A DNA stretch of 64,000 bases from Paracoccus fontiphilus (GCF_017356265.1 NZ_JAFNAW010000015.1:1-64000); one strand, 5' to 3'; shown: positions 43,684 to 53,188, numbered from the stretch's first letter. Translations and numbers: made by a program. Notes: generated from the sequence alone by a model not told the origin.

Positions 43684-44507
43684 CGCAGATCCTCCGGCTG
43701 GATGAAGTCCATGTCGGTGTAGTCCACGTTGTCGCCCGCCATGGCCCAGATGAAGGTATAGCCGCCGATGCCCGCGCCCGAATGGACCGACCAGGGGGGC
43801 GAGATCACCGCCTGTTCGTTGGCGACGAACAGGTGGCGGGTTTCCTGCGGCTCTCCCATCAGGTGCAGGACGCGCGCTTCCGGTGCCATGCCGTGATACA
43901 GATAGGCCTCCATCCGGCGGTCGTGGACGTGCGACGGGATGGTGTTCCAGACCGACCCGTCCTCCAGCGTGGTATAGCCCAGCACCAGTTGGCAGCTTTC
44001 CATGACCAGCGGGTGGATGAACTGGCGGATGGTGCGCTTGTTGGACGTTTCCACCGCGCCGGTCTTCATCTCCTTGGCCTCGGCTACCGTGATAAGGCGG
44101 CAGGGCAGTTCCCGATGCGCGGGGCAGGACGCGATGTAGAACCGCCCGTTGCCGCTGAACGTCACCGCGCCGGATCCCATGCCCAGATACAGGACATCGC
44201 CCTTCTTCATCTCCCATGTCCGGCCCGCCGCCGTGACGCTGCCGGTGTCGCCGATGTTCACGATGCCCATCTCTCGCCGTTCCAGAAAGGTGCCGGTCTT
44301 GGTTTCCTCGATCTTGTCCAAGGTGATGTCGGCGCCGTTCGGGACCGCGCCGCCGACCACGAAGCGGTCGTAATGGGTATAGACCAGCCGGACCTCGGCA
44401 TCGGCAAACAGCCCCTCGGCCAGGAAATGCCGGCGCAGGTCCGCCGTGTCCATGCGCTTGGCATGGTCGGGATGGATCGCGTGGCGGGTTTCGACATGGG
44501 TGGTCAT
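43680..44507 (-). CDS. kduI: 5-keto-4-deoxyuronate isomerase
   Basis: A 275-residue cupin enzyme converting 5-keto-4-deoxyuronate (formed from unsaturated uronate) to 2,5-diketo-3-deoxygluconate. Zinc ligands are seen in IPSHVHDRRMEAYLY (two His and Glu) and SPPWSVHSGAG (His). RHAIHPDHAKRMDT at the N-terminus is typical. ATG 44507 is preferred to 44579. It lies 11 bases from the cupin gene before it. Confidence 0.94.
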   Translation of the reverse strand: MTTHVETRHAIHPDHAKRMDTADLRRHFLAEGLFADAEVRLVYTHYDRFVVGGAVPNGADITLDKIEETKTGTFLERREMGIVNIGDTGSVTAAGRTWEMKKGDVLYLGMGSGAVTFSGNGRFYIASCPAHRELPCRLITVAEAKEMKTGAVETSNKRTIRQFIHPLVMESCQLVLGYTTLEDGSVWNTIPSHVHDRRMEAYLYHGMAPEARVLHLMGEPQETRHLFVANEQAVISPPWSVHSGAGIGGYTFIWAMAGDNVDYTDMDFIQPEDLR

Positions 44508-44518
44508 GGCAGGGCCTT

Positions 44519-44800
44519 TCACAGGAAATCGTCGCGGCGGGGGGTGAAGCTGTCGATCAGCACGCCCCCCTCCAGGCATTCGCAGCCGTGCTCGGCGCCC
44601 GAGGGGATCACGAAGGCGTCGCCCGGCCCGACCTCGAAGTCGCGGCCGTCCATCGTGAAGCGGTAGCGGCCCGACTGCACATAGGTCGATTGCACATGGG
44701 GGTGGCTGTGCAGCGCCCCCCGGTCGCCCGCCTCGAAGGCGAAGCGGACGACCATCAGGTCGGGCGCATGGGCCAGGACGGTGCGGACGGGATCGCTCAT
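44519..44800 (-). CDS. Small cupin-domain protein (KdgF-like)
   Basis: A 93-residue single cupin. HSHPHVQSTYVQSGRY carries the first metal motif (His, His, Gln/Glu) and PSGAEHGCECLEG the second. In uronate loci such cupins are often KdgF, which helps open unsaturated uronate rings to the linear keto form used by KduI. The place between dctM and kduI (ATGA overlap with dctM) fits this. A plain sugar-binding regulator role cannot be excluded. Confidence 0.75.
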   Translation of the reverse strand: MSDPVRTVLAHAPDLMVVRFAFEAGDRGALHSHPHVQSTYVQSGRYRFTMDGRDFEVGPGDAFVIPSGAEHGCECLEGGVLIDSFTPRRDDFL

Positions 44801-46077
44801 TTGAACACCCCCGGCAGCCACAGCGACAGGGCGGGGATGTAGGTGACCATCAGCAGCACGATCAGGCCTGCCGCATAGAAGGGCCAGACGCTGCGCATCG
44901 CCTCCCAGATGGAGATCCGCGCCACGGCGGCGGCGACGAACTGGACGGGGCCCAGCGGCGGGGTGTTCAGGCCGATCCCCAGGTTCAGGATCATGATGAC
45001 GCCGAAATGCACGGGGTCCACGCCGAAGGCCGCCACGACCGGCAGGAAGATCGGCGTGGTGATGATGATCAGGGGCGACATGTCCATGAAGGTGCCCAGG
45101 ACCAGCAGCACGATGTTGATCATCAGCAGGATCACGAAGGGATTGTCGGATACCGACTGCATCCAGTTCAGCGAGATCTGCGCCACTTGCAGATAGGCCA
45201 TCAGCCAGCCGAAGGCCCCCGCCATGCCGATGATCAGCAGCACCATCGCGGTCGTGCGCACCGCCTGCTGGGTTGCGTGGACGAAGTCCTGCCACGACAT
45301 GCTGCGATAGACCACCATCGTCACCAGCAGCGCGTAAAGGACCGCGATGCACGAGCTTTCGGTGGCGGTGAAGACGCCCGAGCGCACGCCGCCGAAGATG
45401 ATCGCGATCAGCAGCATTCCCGGCAGCGACTGGATCAGGAAATAGCCCACGCGGGCGAAGCCGGGGAAGGCCTCGGTCGGATAGCCGCGCTGGCGGGCGA
45501 CGACATAGGCGGTGACGGACAGGGCGGCGGCCAGCAGCAGGCCCGGAATGATCCCGGCGGTGAACAGGTCGGCGATGGAGATCCGCCCCCCGCCCGAGAT
45601 CGAGTAGATGATCATGTTGTGGCTGGGCGGCAGCAGCAGCGCGATCAGCGCCGCCATCGAGGTCACGTTGACCGCATAGTCCGCGCCGTATCCGCGCGCC
45701 TTCATCTGCGGGATCATGATGCCGCCGACCGCCGCCGCCTCGGCCACCGCCGACCCGGAAATGCCGCCGAACAGGGTCGAGGCGGCGATGTTGACCTGTC
45801 CCAGCCCGCCCCGGACATGGCCGATCAGCGATCCGGCGAAGGCCACGATCCGGGCGGCGATGCCGCCGCGCACCATCAGGTCGCCCGCGAAGATGAAGAA
45901 GGGAATGGCCATCAGCGTGAAGACCGAAATCCCCGCCGACAACCGCTGGAACACCACCAGCGGCGGCAGGCCCAGATAGCCGACGGTCGCCAGGCTGCTG
46001 ATGCCCAGGCAAAAGGCGATCGGCGTGCCGATCAGCATAAGCAGCGTGAAGACGCCGAACAGGATCAGGTATTCCAT
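44797..46077 (-). CDS. dctM: TRAP transporter large permease (DctM)
   Basis: A 426-residue membrane protein with about twelve helices, the transport subunit of a TRAP system driven by the sodium gradient. GISGSAVAEAAAVGGIMIPQMKA is the conserved cytoplasmic/ligand loop and LLPPSHNMIIYS a second family motif. It works with the small permease and the binding protein upstream. Its location among uxaC, kdu and uxu genes indicates uptake of hexuronates or unsaturated uronates. Confidence 0.93.
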   Translation of the reverse strand: MEYLILFGVFTLLMLIGTPIAFCLGISSLATVGYLGLPPLVVFQRLSAGISVFTLMAIPFFIFAGDLMVRGGIAARIVAFAGSLIGHVRGGLGQVNIAASTLFGGISGSAVAEAAAVGGIMIPQMKARGYGADYAVNVTSMAALIALLLPPSHNMIIYSISGGGRISIADLFTAGIIPGLLLAAALSVTAYVVARQRGYPTEAFPGFARVGYFLIQSLPGMLLIAIIFGGVRSGVFTATESSCIAVLYALLVTMVVYRSMSWQDFVHATQQAVRTTAMVLLIIGMAGAFGWLMAYLQVAQISLNWMQSVSDNPFVILLMINIVLLVLGTFMDMSPLIIITTPIFLPVVAAFGVDPVHFGVIMILNLGIGLNTPPLGPVQFVAAAVARISIWEAMRSVWPFYAAGLIVLLMVTYIPALSLWLPGVFK

Positions 46078-46078
46078 C

Positions 46079-46612
46079 TTACGCCTCGGTCATCAGGATG
46101 TCGTCGGCGTCGGGCTGCGCCTCGACGGTGCGGCCCGACAGGCGGTTGAGCAGGTGTTCCAGCACGAACAGGGTCATCAGCACGCCCCCCGCGAACAGCG
46201 GCATGTAGCCGAAGCCGCCGGGCAGGCCGATCACCGGCAGGGTCGATTCCCAGGTCTTGGCCATCAATTGCCAGCCATAGACCGCCATGCCGACGCTGAA
46301 GGCCAGCACAGCCAGGTCGGACAGCGCGCGCAGCCAGGTCCCCGCGCTGTCGGGCAGGAAGAACAGCAGCACGTCGAAGCCCATGTGGAAGCTTTCATGG
46401 ACCCCCACCGCCGATCCCAGGAAGATGAACCAGCTCATCAGCAGGATCGCCACGGGTTCGACCCACAGCAGGCTGTCGTTCAGGACATAGCGGAAGAAGA
46501 CCTGGGCAAAGACGATGATCGTCATCGCCACCAGTCCTGTGCCCGCCAGCCACAGGCTGGCGCGGGAAAGCCAGGCGTTCAGGCGCGACAACGCGGCGAT
46601 GCTGCGGTGCAT
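46079..46612 (-). CDS. dctQ: TRAP transporter small permease (DctQ)
   Basis: A 177-residue protein with four transmembrane helices. FAQVFFRYVLNDSLLWVEP is the DctQ signature and HMGFDVL follows the second helix. ATG 46612 is preceded by GAGGGG; an upstream frame to 46675 has no such site. It is one base from dctM and 59 bases from the binding protein gene. Confidence 0.92.
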   Translation of the reverse strand: MHRSIAALSRLNAWLSRASLWLAGTGLVAMTIIVFAQVFFRYVLNDSLLWVEPVAILLMSWFIFLGSAVGVHESFHMGFDVLLFFLPDSAGTWLRALSDLAVLAFSVGMAVYGWQLMAKTWESTLPVIGLPGGFGYMPLFAGGVLMTLFVLEHLLNRLSGRTVEAQPDADDILMTEA

Positions 46613-46671
46613 GGCGTCACCCCTCGATAGTGTGGAAGAAAGGCCCGCGGCAGGGGCCGCAGGCCGGTGTG

Positions 46672-47646
46672 TCACTTGGTTTCGCGGATGCGCTTGACCA
46701 GATCCTGTTCTTCGGGCGTGTCGGCATATTTTTCATAGACAGGGGCCATCGCCTCGATGAAGGCGGTCTTGTCCACGTCCTTGATGACCTCGGCCCCGGC
46801 GGCCACGACCTTTTCCTCGCTGGCCTTTTCCTGTTCCGCCCACAGGCGGCGCTGCACCGTGGCCGAGTTCCTGGCGGCCGTGCGCAGGATCTCCTGGTCC
46901 TCGGGGGTCAGCTTTTCCCAGGCGGTCTTGGACACCGCGACCAGTTCCGGCACCATCAGGTGCTGGTCCAGCGTGAAGTATTTCGCCACTTCGGCATGGC
47001 CCGAGCTGTCATAGGACGGAAAGTTGTTCTCCGCCCCGTCGATCACACCGGTCTGGATGGACGAATACACCTCGCCATAGGGCATCGGCGTGGCGTTGGC
47101 GCCAAGGGCCGACATCATGTCCACGAAGACGTCGTTCTGCATGACGCGGAACTTCATGCCCTTCAGATCCTCGACCGACTGGATGGGCTTTTGCGAGTTG
47201 TAGAAGTTGCGCGCCCCGCCGTCGTAATAGGCCAGCGCGATCAGGTCTTTCTCGGCAAAGGCCGCCGCGATCTCCTCGCCGATGGGGCCGTCCATCACCG
47301 CGTGCTGGTGTTCGGGCGAGGTGAACAGATAGGGCAGCGACAGGGTCTGCGTGACCGGCACGATGTCGTTGAACGACCCGAAGGACGCGCGGACCATGTC
47401 GATCACGCCGAACTGGGTCTGCTCGATGGTGTCCTTCTCCTCGCCCAGCTGGGACGACGGGAAGACCTCGATGCAGATGCGGCCGCCGGTCTTTTCCTTG
47501 ACCTCGGCGGCCATCGCCTTGACGCCCTCGACGGTGGGATAGCCGTCGGGGTGGGTGTCGGACGACCGCAGGGTCGTTTCGCATTCAGCGGCGGCGAAGG
47601 ATGCCGTGGCAATCAGCGCGGCAAGCGTGGTGGTCAAAAGCTTCAT
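46672..47646 (-). CDS. dctP: TRAP transporter solute-binding protein (DctP)
   Basis: A 324-residue periplasmic protein. A signal peptide (cut near FAA-AE, residue 20) is followed by the DctP fold: [20 protein letters not shown], the Arg of [14 protein letters not shown] that binds a substrate carboxylate, and [11 protein letters not shown]. The Arg fits an acid such as glucuronate. GGGAGGA precedes ATG 47646. Confidence 0.93.
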   Translation of the reverse strand: MKLLTTTLAALIATASFAAAECETTLRSSDTHPDGYPTVEGVKAMAAEVKEKTGGRICIEVFPSSQLGEEKDTIEQTQFGVIDMVRASFGSFNDIVPVTQTLSLPYLFTSPEHQHAVMDGPIGEEIAAAFAEKDLIALAYYDGGARNFYNSQKPIQSVEDLKGMKFRVMQNDVFVDMMSALGANATPMPYGEVYSSIQTGVIDGAENNFPSYDSSGHAEVAKYFTLDQHLMVPELVAVSKTAWEKLTPEDQEILRTAARNSATVQRRLWAEQEKASEEKVVAAGAEVIKDVDKTAFIEAMAPVYEKYADTPEEQDLVKRIRETK

Positions 47647-47668
47647 GGTGTCCTCCCGTTGGTGAAGC

Positions 47669-49075
47669 TCAAAGCTTGTAGGCCTTCTTGGCGAGGCCAT
47701 AGGTCAGGTCGTGGGCCAGTTCGGACGCTTCCTCCTCGTGAAGGCGTCCAGTGGCGACCAGGGTGGCAAGGAAGCTGCAATCGACGCGGCGCGCGACATC
47801 GTGGCGCGCGGGGATCGAGCAGAAGGCGCGGGTGTCGTCGTTGAAGCCCACGGTGTTGTAGAAGCCGGCGGTTTCCGTCGCCATCTGGCGGAAGCGCATC
47901 ATGCCTTCGGGACTGTCGTGGAACCACCAGGGCGGGCCAAGCCGCAGGCAGGGATAGACGCCCGCCAGCGGGGCCAGTTCGCGCGAATAGCTGGTCTCGT
48001 CCAGGGTGAACAGGATCACCGTCAGGTCGGGGCGCATCCCGACCGCGTTCAGCAGCGGGCGCAGGGCGGCGACGTAGTCGGTGCGGCCGGGAATGTCGAA
48101 GCCCTTGTCGCGGCCATGCGCGGCCATCACCGGGTCCGAATGGTTGCGCCGCGCGCCCGGATGGATCTGCAGGACCAGCCCGTCCTCCAGGCTCATCCGC
48201 GCCATCTCGGTCAGCATCTGGCCCCGAAAGGCGTCGGCCTCGTCCGGGGTGCAGTGGCCACGCAGGGCCTTGCCGAACAGCGCGGCGGCATCGGCCTGCG
48301 GCAGATCCTCGGTCCGCGCCGTGGCGTGGCCATGGTCGGAGGAGGTCGCGCCGTGGTCCTTGAAGAACGCCCGCCGCGCCCGATGCGCGTCAAGGTAGCC
48401 GCCCCAGCTGGCGGTGTCGAACCCGGTCTGCTGCCCCAGCAGCGCCACGTTGTCGGCAAAGCCCGCCATCTCGGGGTCCACCACGCCGTCGGGGCGATAG
48501 GCGGTGACGACCCGGCCATTCCAGCCCGATTCGCGGATCATCCGGTGCCAGCGCAGGTCGTCGGTCGCGGGTTCGGTGGTGGCGATGACCTCGATGTTGA
48601 AGCGGTCGAACAGCGCGCGCGGGCGGAATTCGGGACGCGACAGGCAGTCGGCGATATGGTCGTAGTACCAGTCGGCCGTATCCGCCGACAGGCGCCGGTC
48701 GATGCCAAAGACATGCTGGAAGCTGTGGTCCAGCCACAGCCGGGACGGCGTGCCCCGAAGCAGGTGGTAGTGCCGCGCGAACAGCCGCCAGATGGTCCGC
48801 CCATCCGTTTCCGTGGCCCCGCCATCGACGCGCGGCACCCCCAGGTCGGTCAGCGCGATCCCCTGCGAGCAGAGCATCCGGAAGACGTAGTGGTCGGGCG
48901 TGACGAACAGTTGCGCAGGATCGGGAAAGGGCTGGTCCTCGGCGAACCAGCGGGGATTGGTATGCCCGTGCGGGCTGACGATGGGCAGGTCGCGAATCCC
49001 GTCGTAAAGGGCACGCGCCAGATCGCGGGCGCGTCCTTCCAGCGGGAACAGCCGGTCCTCGTCCAGCAAGCCCAT
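47669..49075 (-). CDS. uxaC: Glucuronate isomerase
   Basis: A 468-residue amidohydrolase-fold enzyme isomerising D-glucuronate to D-fructuronate (and galacturonate to tagaturonate). [14 protein letters not shown] holds the HxH metal site near residue 36, and [24 protein letters not shown] in the C-terminal half is typical. It is the first gene of the minus-strand catabolic operon, with its promoter in 49076-49167. Confidence 0.94.
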   Translation of the reverse strand: MGLLDEDRLFPLEGRARDLARALYDGIRDLPIVSPHGHTNPRWFAEDQPFPDPAQLFVTPDHYVFRMLCSQGIALTDLGVPRVDGGATETDGRTIWRLFARHYHLLRGTPSRLWLDHSFQHVFGIDRRLSADTADWYYDHIADCLSRPEFRPRALFDRFNIEVIATTEPATDDLRWHRMIRESGWNGRVVTAYRPDGVVDPEMAGFADNVALLGQQTGFDTASWGGYLDAHRARRAFFKDHGATSSDHGHATARTEDLPQADAAALFGKALRGHCTPDEADAFRGQMLTEMARMSLEDGLVLQIHPGARRNHSDPVMAAHGRDKGFDIPGRTDYVAALRPLLNAVGMRPDLTVILFTLDETSYSRELAPLAGVYPCLRLGPPWWFHDSPEGMMRFRQMATETAGFYNTVGFNDDTRAFCSIPARHDVARRVDCSFLATLVATGRLHEEEASELAHDLTYGLAKKAYKL

Positions 49076-49114
49076 CCTCTTCCTCCCTCGAGTCGTGCTT
49101 GTTTTCTTGTCCGC

Positions 49115-49132
49115 AAACTAATATGCTAGTTT
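49115..49132. promoter_or_regulatory. GntR operator-like inverted repeat, uxaC/GntR promoter
   Basis: AAACTA-ATATGC-TAGTTT is a perfect 6-base inverted repeat with a 6-base spacer, midway between uxaC and the second GntR gene. Its core ACTAATATGCTAGT agrees with the 38693-38708 site in ACTWRTATGSWAGT. Confidence 0.6.
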
Positions 49133-49167
49133 TCAAGAATGGTCAATCCGGGTTCCGAGGGGCTGCT

Positions 49168-49866
49168 GTGCCAAAGGGATTATCCACTGCCGAACTTCCC
49201 CCGCTGGAGGAGATGCGCGCCCGGTCCGTGACCGACCAGATCTTCGATCTGCTTTATGACCGCGTCGTGAACCTGACCCTTCCTCCCCGCGCCAAGCTGT
49301 CCGAGGCCGAGGTCGCCGCGCAGATGGGCGTCTCGCGCCAGCCGGTGCGCGATGCCTTTTACCGCCTGTCGCAGCTTGGCTTCATCCAGATCCGCCCGCA
49401 GCGCGCGACAATCGTGACGCCGATCTCCGAGGAGGCGGTGCTGCAGGCCTATTTCATCCGCGCCGCGCTGGAGGAATCCTGCATGCGCGTCGCGACGGCC
49501 CGGCTGACCGATGACCATCTCAAGGCGCTGGCGGTCTTGCTGGACTTGCAGGCGCGTGAGATCGCGGCAGGCAACCGCGCGGGCTTTCACGCCCTGGACG
49601 ACCAGTTCCACCACGACATCTGCGCCTTTGCCGGGCTGGAATTCGTCTGGATCTTGGTCAAGGAGAACAAGGGCCACATGGATCGCGCGCGATACCTGAG
49701 CCTGTCCTATGGCGCGGACACGGCCTTTGCCGAGCATGTCCAGATCCTCGACGCCCTGCGCCGGCGCGATGCCGAGGCGGCCGTGGCGACCATCCGCCAG
49801 CATCTCAGCCGGATCGAGGGGATCATCGCCCAGTTGCGCATCGACCAGCCGCAGGTCTTCGGCTGA
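49168..49866 (+). CDS. GntR-family regulator, FCD type (second)
   Basis: A 232-residue regulator with winged helix SEAEVAAQMGVSRQPVRDAFYRL (two motifs, about residues 45-67) and an FCD domain with the usual metal residues (DDQFHHDIC, EHVQILDAL). It is divergent from uxaC and therefore the likely repressor of the long minus operon. GTG 49168 is preceded by GAGGGG; an ATG at 49099 would lie upstream of the operator. Resembles the 38737 regulator in architecture; the recognition helix core SRQPVR is identical. Confidence 0.87.
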   Translation: MPKGLSTAELPPLEEMRARSVTDQIFDLLYDRVVNLTLPPRAKLSEAEVAAQMGVSRQPVRDAFYRLSQLGFIQIRPQRATIVTPISEEAVLQAYFIRAALEESCMRVATARLTDDHLKALAVLLDLQAREIAAGNRAGFHALDDQFHHDICAFAGLEFVWILVKENKGHMDRARYLSLSYGADTAFAEHVQILDALRRRDAEAAVATIRQHLSRIEGIIAQLRIDQPQVFG

Positions 49867-49884
49867 CGCTTTACAGGGGCGAAT

Positions 49885-49899
49885 GTTCCTGTAATGTTC
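49885..49899. promoter_or_regulatory. LexA (SOS) box
   Basis: GTTC-CTGTAAT-GTTC is an exact match to the alphaproteobacterial LexA box GTTC-N7-GTTC. It ends four bases before the ATG of the ImuA-like gene, so LexA would block transcription or the leader. Confidence 0.85.
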
Positions 49900-49903
49900 T
49901 GGA

Positions 49904-50473
49904 ATGCCCGACCGTGACCTGCCGACCCGACCCGCATCCTTTCCCCTGCGCCCCGCCCGGATGCACGAGGTCGAGGGCGCCGGGCGCCGTGTCTTCGCGC
50001 TGTATCAGGCGCTGCATCATCCGGGGCCTCTGTTCTGGTTCCTGCGAGCCCATGAGCAGGGGGTGCCCTTCCTGTGGGGCCTGCCGCCCGGCATCGCGGC
50101 CCGCCTGTATCTGGTTCATGCCGCAAGCGAGGCGGACCTGCTGTGGACGGTCGAGGAAGCGCTGCGCAGCCCCGCCGCCGGCCTTGTCGTGGCCGAGCCG
50201 CAGGAGCCCTTGTCCCTGACCGCGGGCCGCCGGATGCAGCTTGCGGCCGAGGCGGGGCGAACCACCGCGATCATGCTGATCCGCCAGGGCGCGGGCTGCA
50301 ACGCGGGGGAAACGCGCTGGCATTGCCGCCCTTTGCCGTCTTCGCGCGGACAGGCGCTGCACGAATGGCGGCTGCTGCGGGACAAGCGCGGGGTGCCGAA
50401 AGCCTGGGTGCTGGACTGGAACGGCAGGGGGCCGGATGTCGCCATCCTGTCCGAGGCAACCGCAGATGTCTGA
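49904..50473 (+). CDS. imuA: ImuA-like SOS mutagenesis protein (orphan)
   Basis: A 189-residue RecA-superfamily-like protein. RMHEVEG at the N-terminus, LWTVEEALRSPAAGLVV, SLTAGRRMQLAAE and TRWHCRPLPS follow the pattern of ImuA, which works with ImuB and DnaE2 in damage-induced mutagenesis. No P-loop is visible. The LexA box directly upstream supports an SOS role. Unusually, imuB and dnaE2 do not follow; the next gene is tonB on the other strand. ATG 49904 has almost no leader after the LexA box, so a downstream start or a leaderless mRNA is possible. Confidence 0.75.
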   Translation: MPDRDLPTRPASFPLRPARMHEVEGAGRRVFALYQALHHPGPLFWFLRAHEQGVPFLWGLPPGIAARLYLVHAASEADLLWTVEEALRSPAAGLVVAEPQEPLSLTAGRRMQLAAEAGRTTAIMLIRQGAGCNAGETRWHCRPLPSSRGQALHEWRLLRDKRGVPKAWVLDWNGRGPDVAILSEATADV

Positions 50474-50500
50474 CCTTTCGCCTTCTAACCCCTGCCAGCG

Positions 50501-50527
50501 AAAAAGGGGGGGCTGTCGCCCCCCGGT
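50501..50527 (-). terminator. Rho-independent terminator of the tonB operon
   Basis: On the minus strand a seven-pair G/C stem with a four-base loop (GACA) is followed by TTTTT (50505-50501). It lies five bases after the tonB stop codon (50532). The convergent ImuA-like gene ends at 50473, so the hairpin may serve it too. Confidence 0.85.
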
Positions 50528-50531
50528 TTCG

Positions 50532-51443
50532 TCAACGGACCTGCAGGTTGATCGGCAGCTGGAAGCTGTAGCTTGCATCCGTCAGGCCGGCGGGTGCGCG
50601 AGGGCAGCGCCCGGCGCGCTGCGCGGCCTGCACCGCCGCCTGGTCAAGGGCGGGATTGCCGGACGATCCCCCGATGCCGACGCCCTGGATGGACCCGCTG
50701 CGCGAGACCGCCAGGTTCAGCACCACCCTTCCGCCTTCGCGCACGCCGCGTGGGGCGGATGCCCGACGGCTGATGCAGGACCGGATCTGGCCGCCCCATT
50801 GCGACATCAGGCTTGCCTTCTGCTGCGGGCTTGGACCCGCCGCGCCGCTGCCACCCGCGCCTTGCGGGGCGCGGCGTGCCTGTTGCTGCTGCGGCGCGGG
50901 CTGTTCCTGACGGCGCGGCTCGGCCTGGCGCTGGGGTTCCGGCTCGCGGCGCTCTCGCCGGGGTTCGGGGTCGCGCCGGGGTTCCCGTTCGGGTTCCGGC
51001 TCGCGCTCGGGGCGGCGCTGCGGGCGGGCCGAACTGTTCAGCACCACCTCGGGCGGGGTTTGCAATTCCGGGGGCGCGGGCGGGAACAGGTCGGCCATGT
51101 CCTCCAGCGGTTCCATCTGCGGCAAGGGAGGCAGTTCCAGAGGTTCGACGACCTCCTCGGGCTCCGGTTCAGGCTCGGGCTCGGGTTCGGGCTGTGGTTC
51201 CGGTTCCACGGGCTCCTCGGATGCTTCCTCGACCGGCTCCTCGGTCGGGGCGACCGACTCCTCGGCCACTTCCTCGGCGGGGGCCAGGTCGACGAAGACG
51301 GGCTGGGGCAGGCCCGGCGGGGCGGCGGCCTCGGCCTGCCGCATGATCCACAGCGCGCCGCCCAGATGCAGCGCCAGCACCAGGACCGAGGCGCCGCCCC
51401 ACAGGGCGCCGTCGCGCATCACGCGGCTGGCGCGCCCGCTCAT
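50532..51443 (-). CDS. tonB: Energy transducer TonB
   Basis: A 303-residue TonB protein. One N-terminal transmembrane helix (about residues 15-35), a long Pro/Glu- and then Arg/Pro-rich periplasmic spacer (residues 55-200), and a C-terminal TonB domain (RVVLNLAVSRSGSIQGVGI, PALDQAAVQAAQRAGRCP). It transmits energy from ExbBD to outer-membrane receptors. It overlaps exbD by 4 bases. No TonB-dependent receptor is in the window; the siderophore-interacting protein upstream suggests iron uptake. Confidence 0.92.
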   Translation of the reverse strand: MSGRASRVMRDGALWGGASVLVLALHLGGALWIMRQAEAAAPPGLPQPVFVDLAPAEEVAEESVAPTEEPVEEASEEPVEPEPQPEPEPEPEPEPEEVVEPLELPPLPQMEPLEDMADLFPPAPPELQTPPEVVLNSSARPQRRPEREPEPEREPRRDPEPRRERREPEPQRQAEPRRQEQPAPQQQQARRAPQGAGGSGAAGPSPQQKASLMSQWGGQIRSCISRRASAPRGVREGGRVVLNLAVSRSGSIQGVGIGGSSGNPALDQAAVQAAQRAGRCPRAPAGLTDASYSFQLPINLQVR

Positions 51444-51928
51444 CGGGCGGGTTCCGCAACCGGTGCCGGAGCGGGGGCCGCGCCGGGCACGACCGGGGGC
51501 ACGCCGGCCGATGTCGATTCAAGCCCCACAAGGGCGATCTTCAGGTAGCCGGTGTCGCGCAGGGCGTTCATCACCTCCATCAGGTCGCCATAGGCGACCT
51601 CGCGGTCGGCGCGCAGGAAGATGCGCTGTTCGCGGTCGCCTTCGGTCGCCTCGGCCAGGGCGGCGGCAAGGCCGCCCGGCGCGATGTCCGTGTTGCCAAG
51701 CGCCAGCGTCAGGTCGGGCTTGACGGTCACATAGACCGGCTGGTCCGGGCGCTGCGCCGGGGTGGCGTTGGACACCGGCAGATCGACGTTCACATCGACC
51801 GTCGCCAGCGGCGCCGCGACCATGAAGATGATCAGCAGCACCAGCATCACGTCGATGAAGGGCGTGACGTTGATCTCGTGGTTTTCCTCGAGATCGTCGC
51901 CGCCGCCTTCGCGAATCCTGCTGGCCAT
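51440..51928 (-). CDS. exbD: Biopolymer transport protein ExbD
   Basis: A 162-residue membrane protein with a single N-terminal helix containing the essential Asp (NVTPFIDVMLVLLIIFMV, about residues 20-37) and a periplasmic domain (FLRADREVAYGDLMEVM). It forms the proton-driven motor with ExbB. It lies three bases after exbB and overlaps tonB. An Ala/Pro-rich tail of about 20 residues is extra. Confidence 0.94.
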   Translation of the reverse strand: MASRIREGGGDDLEENHEINVTPFIDVMLVLLIIFMVAAPLATVDVNVDLPVSNATPAQRPDQPVYVTVKPDLTLALGNTDIAPGGLAAALAEATEGDREQRIFLRADREVAYGDLMEVMNALRDTGYLKIALVGLESTSAGVPPVVPGAAPAPAPVAEPAR

Positions 51929-51931
51929 GGC

Positions 51932-53062
51932 CTATTCCCCCGGTGCGGCGGCGGTCACGCCGCGAAAGTCCAGGTCGCGGCTGACCAGCTGGCGCACGCC
52001 CGCCGCCGCATTGGCCAGGCGCAGGCGATAGCCGGTGATGCCGCGGGCGAAGACGTTGTAGATCACCACGGCGGGGATGGCCGCGACCAGGCCGATGGCG
52101 GTGGCCAGCAGCGCCTCGGCGATGCCCGGCGCCACGACGGCCAGGTTGGTAGTCTGGGATTCGGAGATCCCGATGAAGCTGTTCATGATCCCCCACACGG
52201 TGCCGAACAGGCCCACGAAGGGCGCGGTGGACCCGATGGTCGCCAGAACGCCCGTGCCCCGGCCCATGCGGCGGCCCGCCACCGCCTCGATCCGTTCCAG
52301 TTGCGAGTCGACGCGTTCCTTGATGCCGCCGTCGCCCGCAATGTCCAGGGCGGGCTGGGACCGGCGGTATTCCTCGGCGGCTTGGCGGACCATCCGCGAG
52401 ACCGCGTCGCGGCGGCTGCCGCTGGCGGCAACGGCGGCGGTCAGGCTTTCGGCGCGCTGGATGCGGCGGATGCCGCCTTGCGCGGCGGCGCTTGCGCCCC
52501 ACAGTTCCAGCGCCTTCACGACCAGAACCGTCCAGGTGATGACCGAGGCGAAGGCCAGCCCGATCATCACGCCCTTGACCACCCAGTCGGCGGCCCAGAA
52601 CATGCCCATCGGCGACAGGTCGTGGGGCAGGTTCGGATCGCGCGCGGGCGGGGTCAGGATGGGCACCAGCGCGTCCTGCATGGACTGCGGCAGGAACTCG
52701 GCCACGGGGGCGGGTTCGGCGGGGACAGGCGTTTCGGCCACCGGCGTTCCCGGGACGGCAGGCGCGGCGGGCGTCGCGCCGGGAGCGGTCGGCGCGGGTG
52801 CCGCGACATCGGCTGGAGCCCCGCCCCCGATCGCCGTGGGCGCTGCCGAGGGTGCTTGGGCGGGGACCGTGTTTGCCGGAACCTCGGGCGCTGGGGTCGC
52901 GGGGGCAGCCGCTGCCGGGGGCGTTGCCGCCGGGGCTGCGGGCTGGGTTTGCGGGGCGGTCGGGTTCGGCGCGGTGTCCTGTGCCTGGGCCATGGGGGCC
53001 AGCAGGCAGGCAAGCGTGACGGCGACACTCGCACTCAGTCGCGGCAGCGGCAGGTTGGTCAT
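51932..53062 (-). CDS. exbB: TonB-system ExbB proton channel
   Basis: A 376-residue MotA/TolQ/ExbB family protein. It has a signal peptide and then an Ala/Pro-rich stretch of roughly 100 residues before the usual three-helix channel; [16 protein letters not shown] and [23 protein letters not shown] carry the conserved channel motifs. The long periplasmic head is common in alphaproteobacterial ExbB. AAGGA precedes ATG 53062. A sigma70-like promoter lies at 53160-53188. Confidence 0.92.
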   Translation of the reverse strand: MTNLPLPRLSASVAVTLACLLAPMAQAQDTAPNPTAPQTQPAAPAATPPAAAAPATPAPEVPANTVPAQAPSAAPTAIGGGAPADVAAPAPTAPGATPAAPAVPGTPVAETPVPAEPAPVAEFLPQSMQDALVPILTPPARDPNLPHDLSPMGMFWAADWVVKGVMIGLAFASVITWTVLVVKALELWGASAAAQGGIRRIQRAESLTAAVAASGSRRDAVSRMVRQAAEEYRRSQPALDIAGDGGIKERVDSQLERIEAVAGRRMGRGTGVLATIGSTAPFVGLFGTVWGIMNSFIGISESQTTNLAVVAPGIAEALLATAIGLVAAIPAVVIYNVFARGITGYRLRLANAAAGVRQLVSRDLDFRGVTAAAPGE

Positions 53063-53159
53063 GGCGTTCCTTGGTTCTTGATCCGCAGTCCTGCGGACGG
53101 TTCGCATCCGGGAACCCGGCATCCGCAAGTCTCAACGCCCAGCCCCGCAAGTTAACGGG

Positions 53160-53188
53160 GGTATCCGGCAACCATGTAAAATTGTCAA
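53160..53188 (-). promoter_or_regulatory. Sigma70-like promoter for exbB-exbD-tonB
   Basis: On the minus strand TTGACA (53188-53183) is followed by a 17-base spacer and GATACC (53165-53160), about 100 bases before exbB. The surrounding 40 bases are AT-richer than neighbours. No clear Fur, RirA or Irr box was recognised. Confidence 0.5.
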
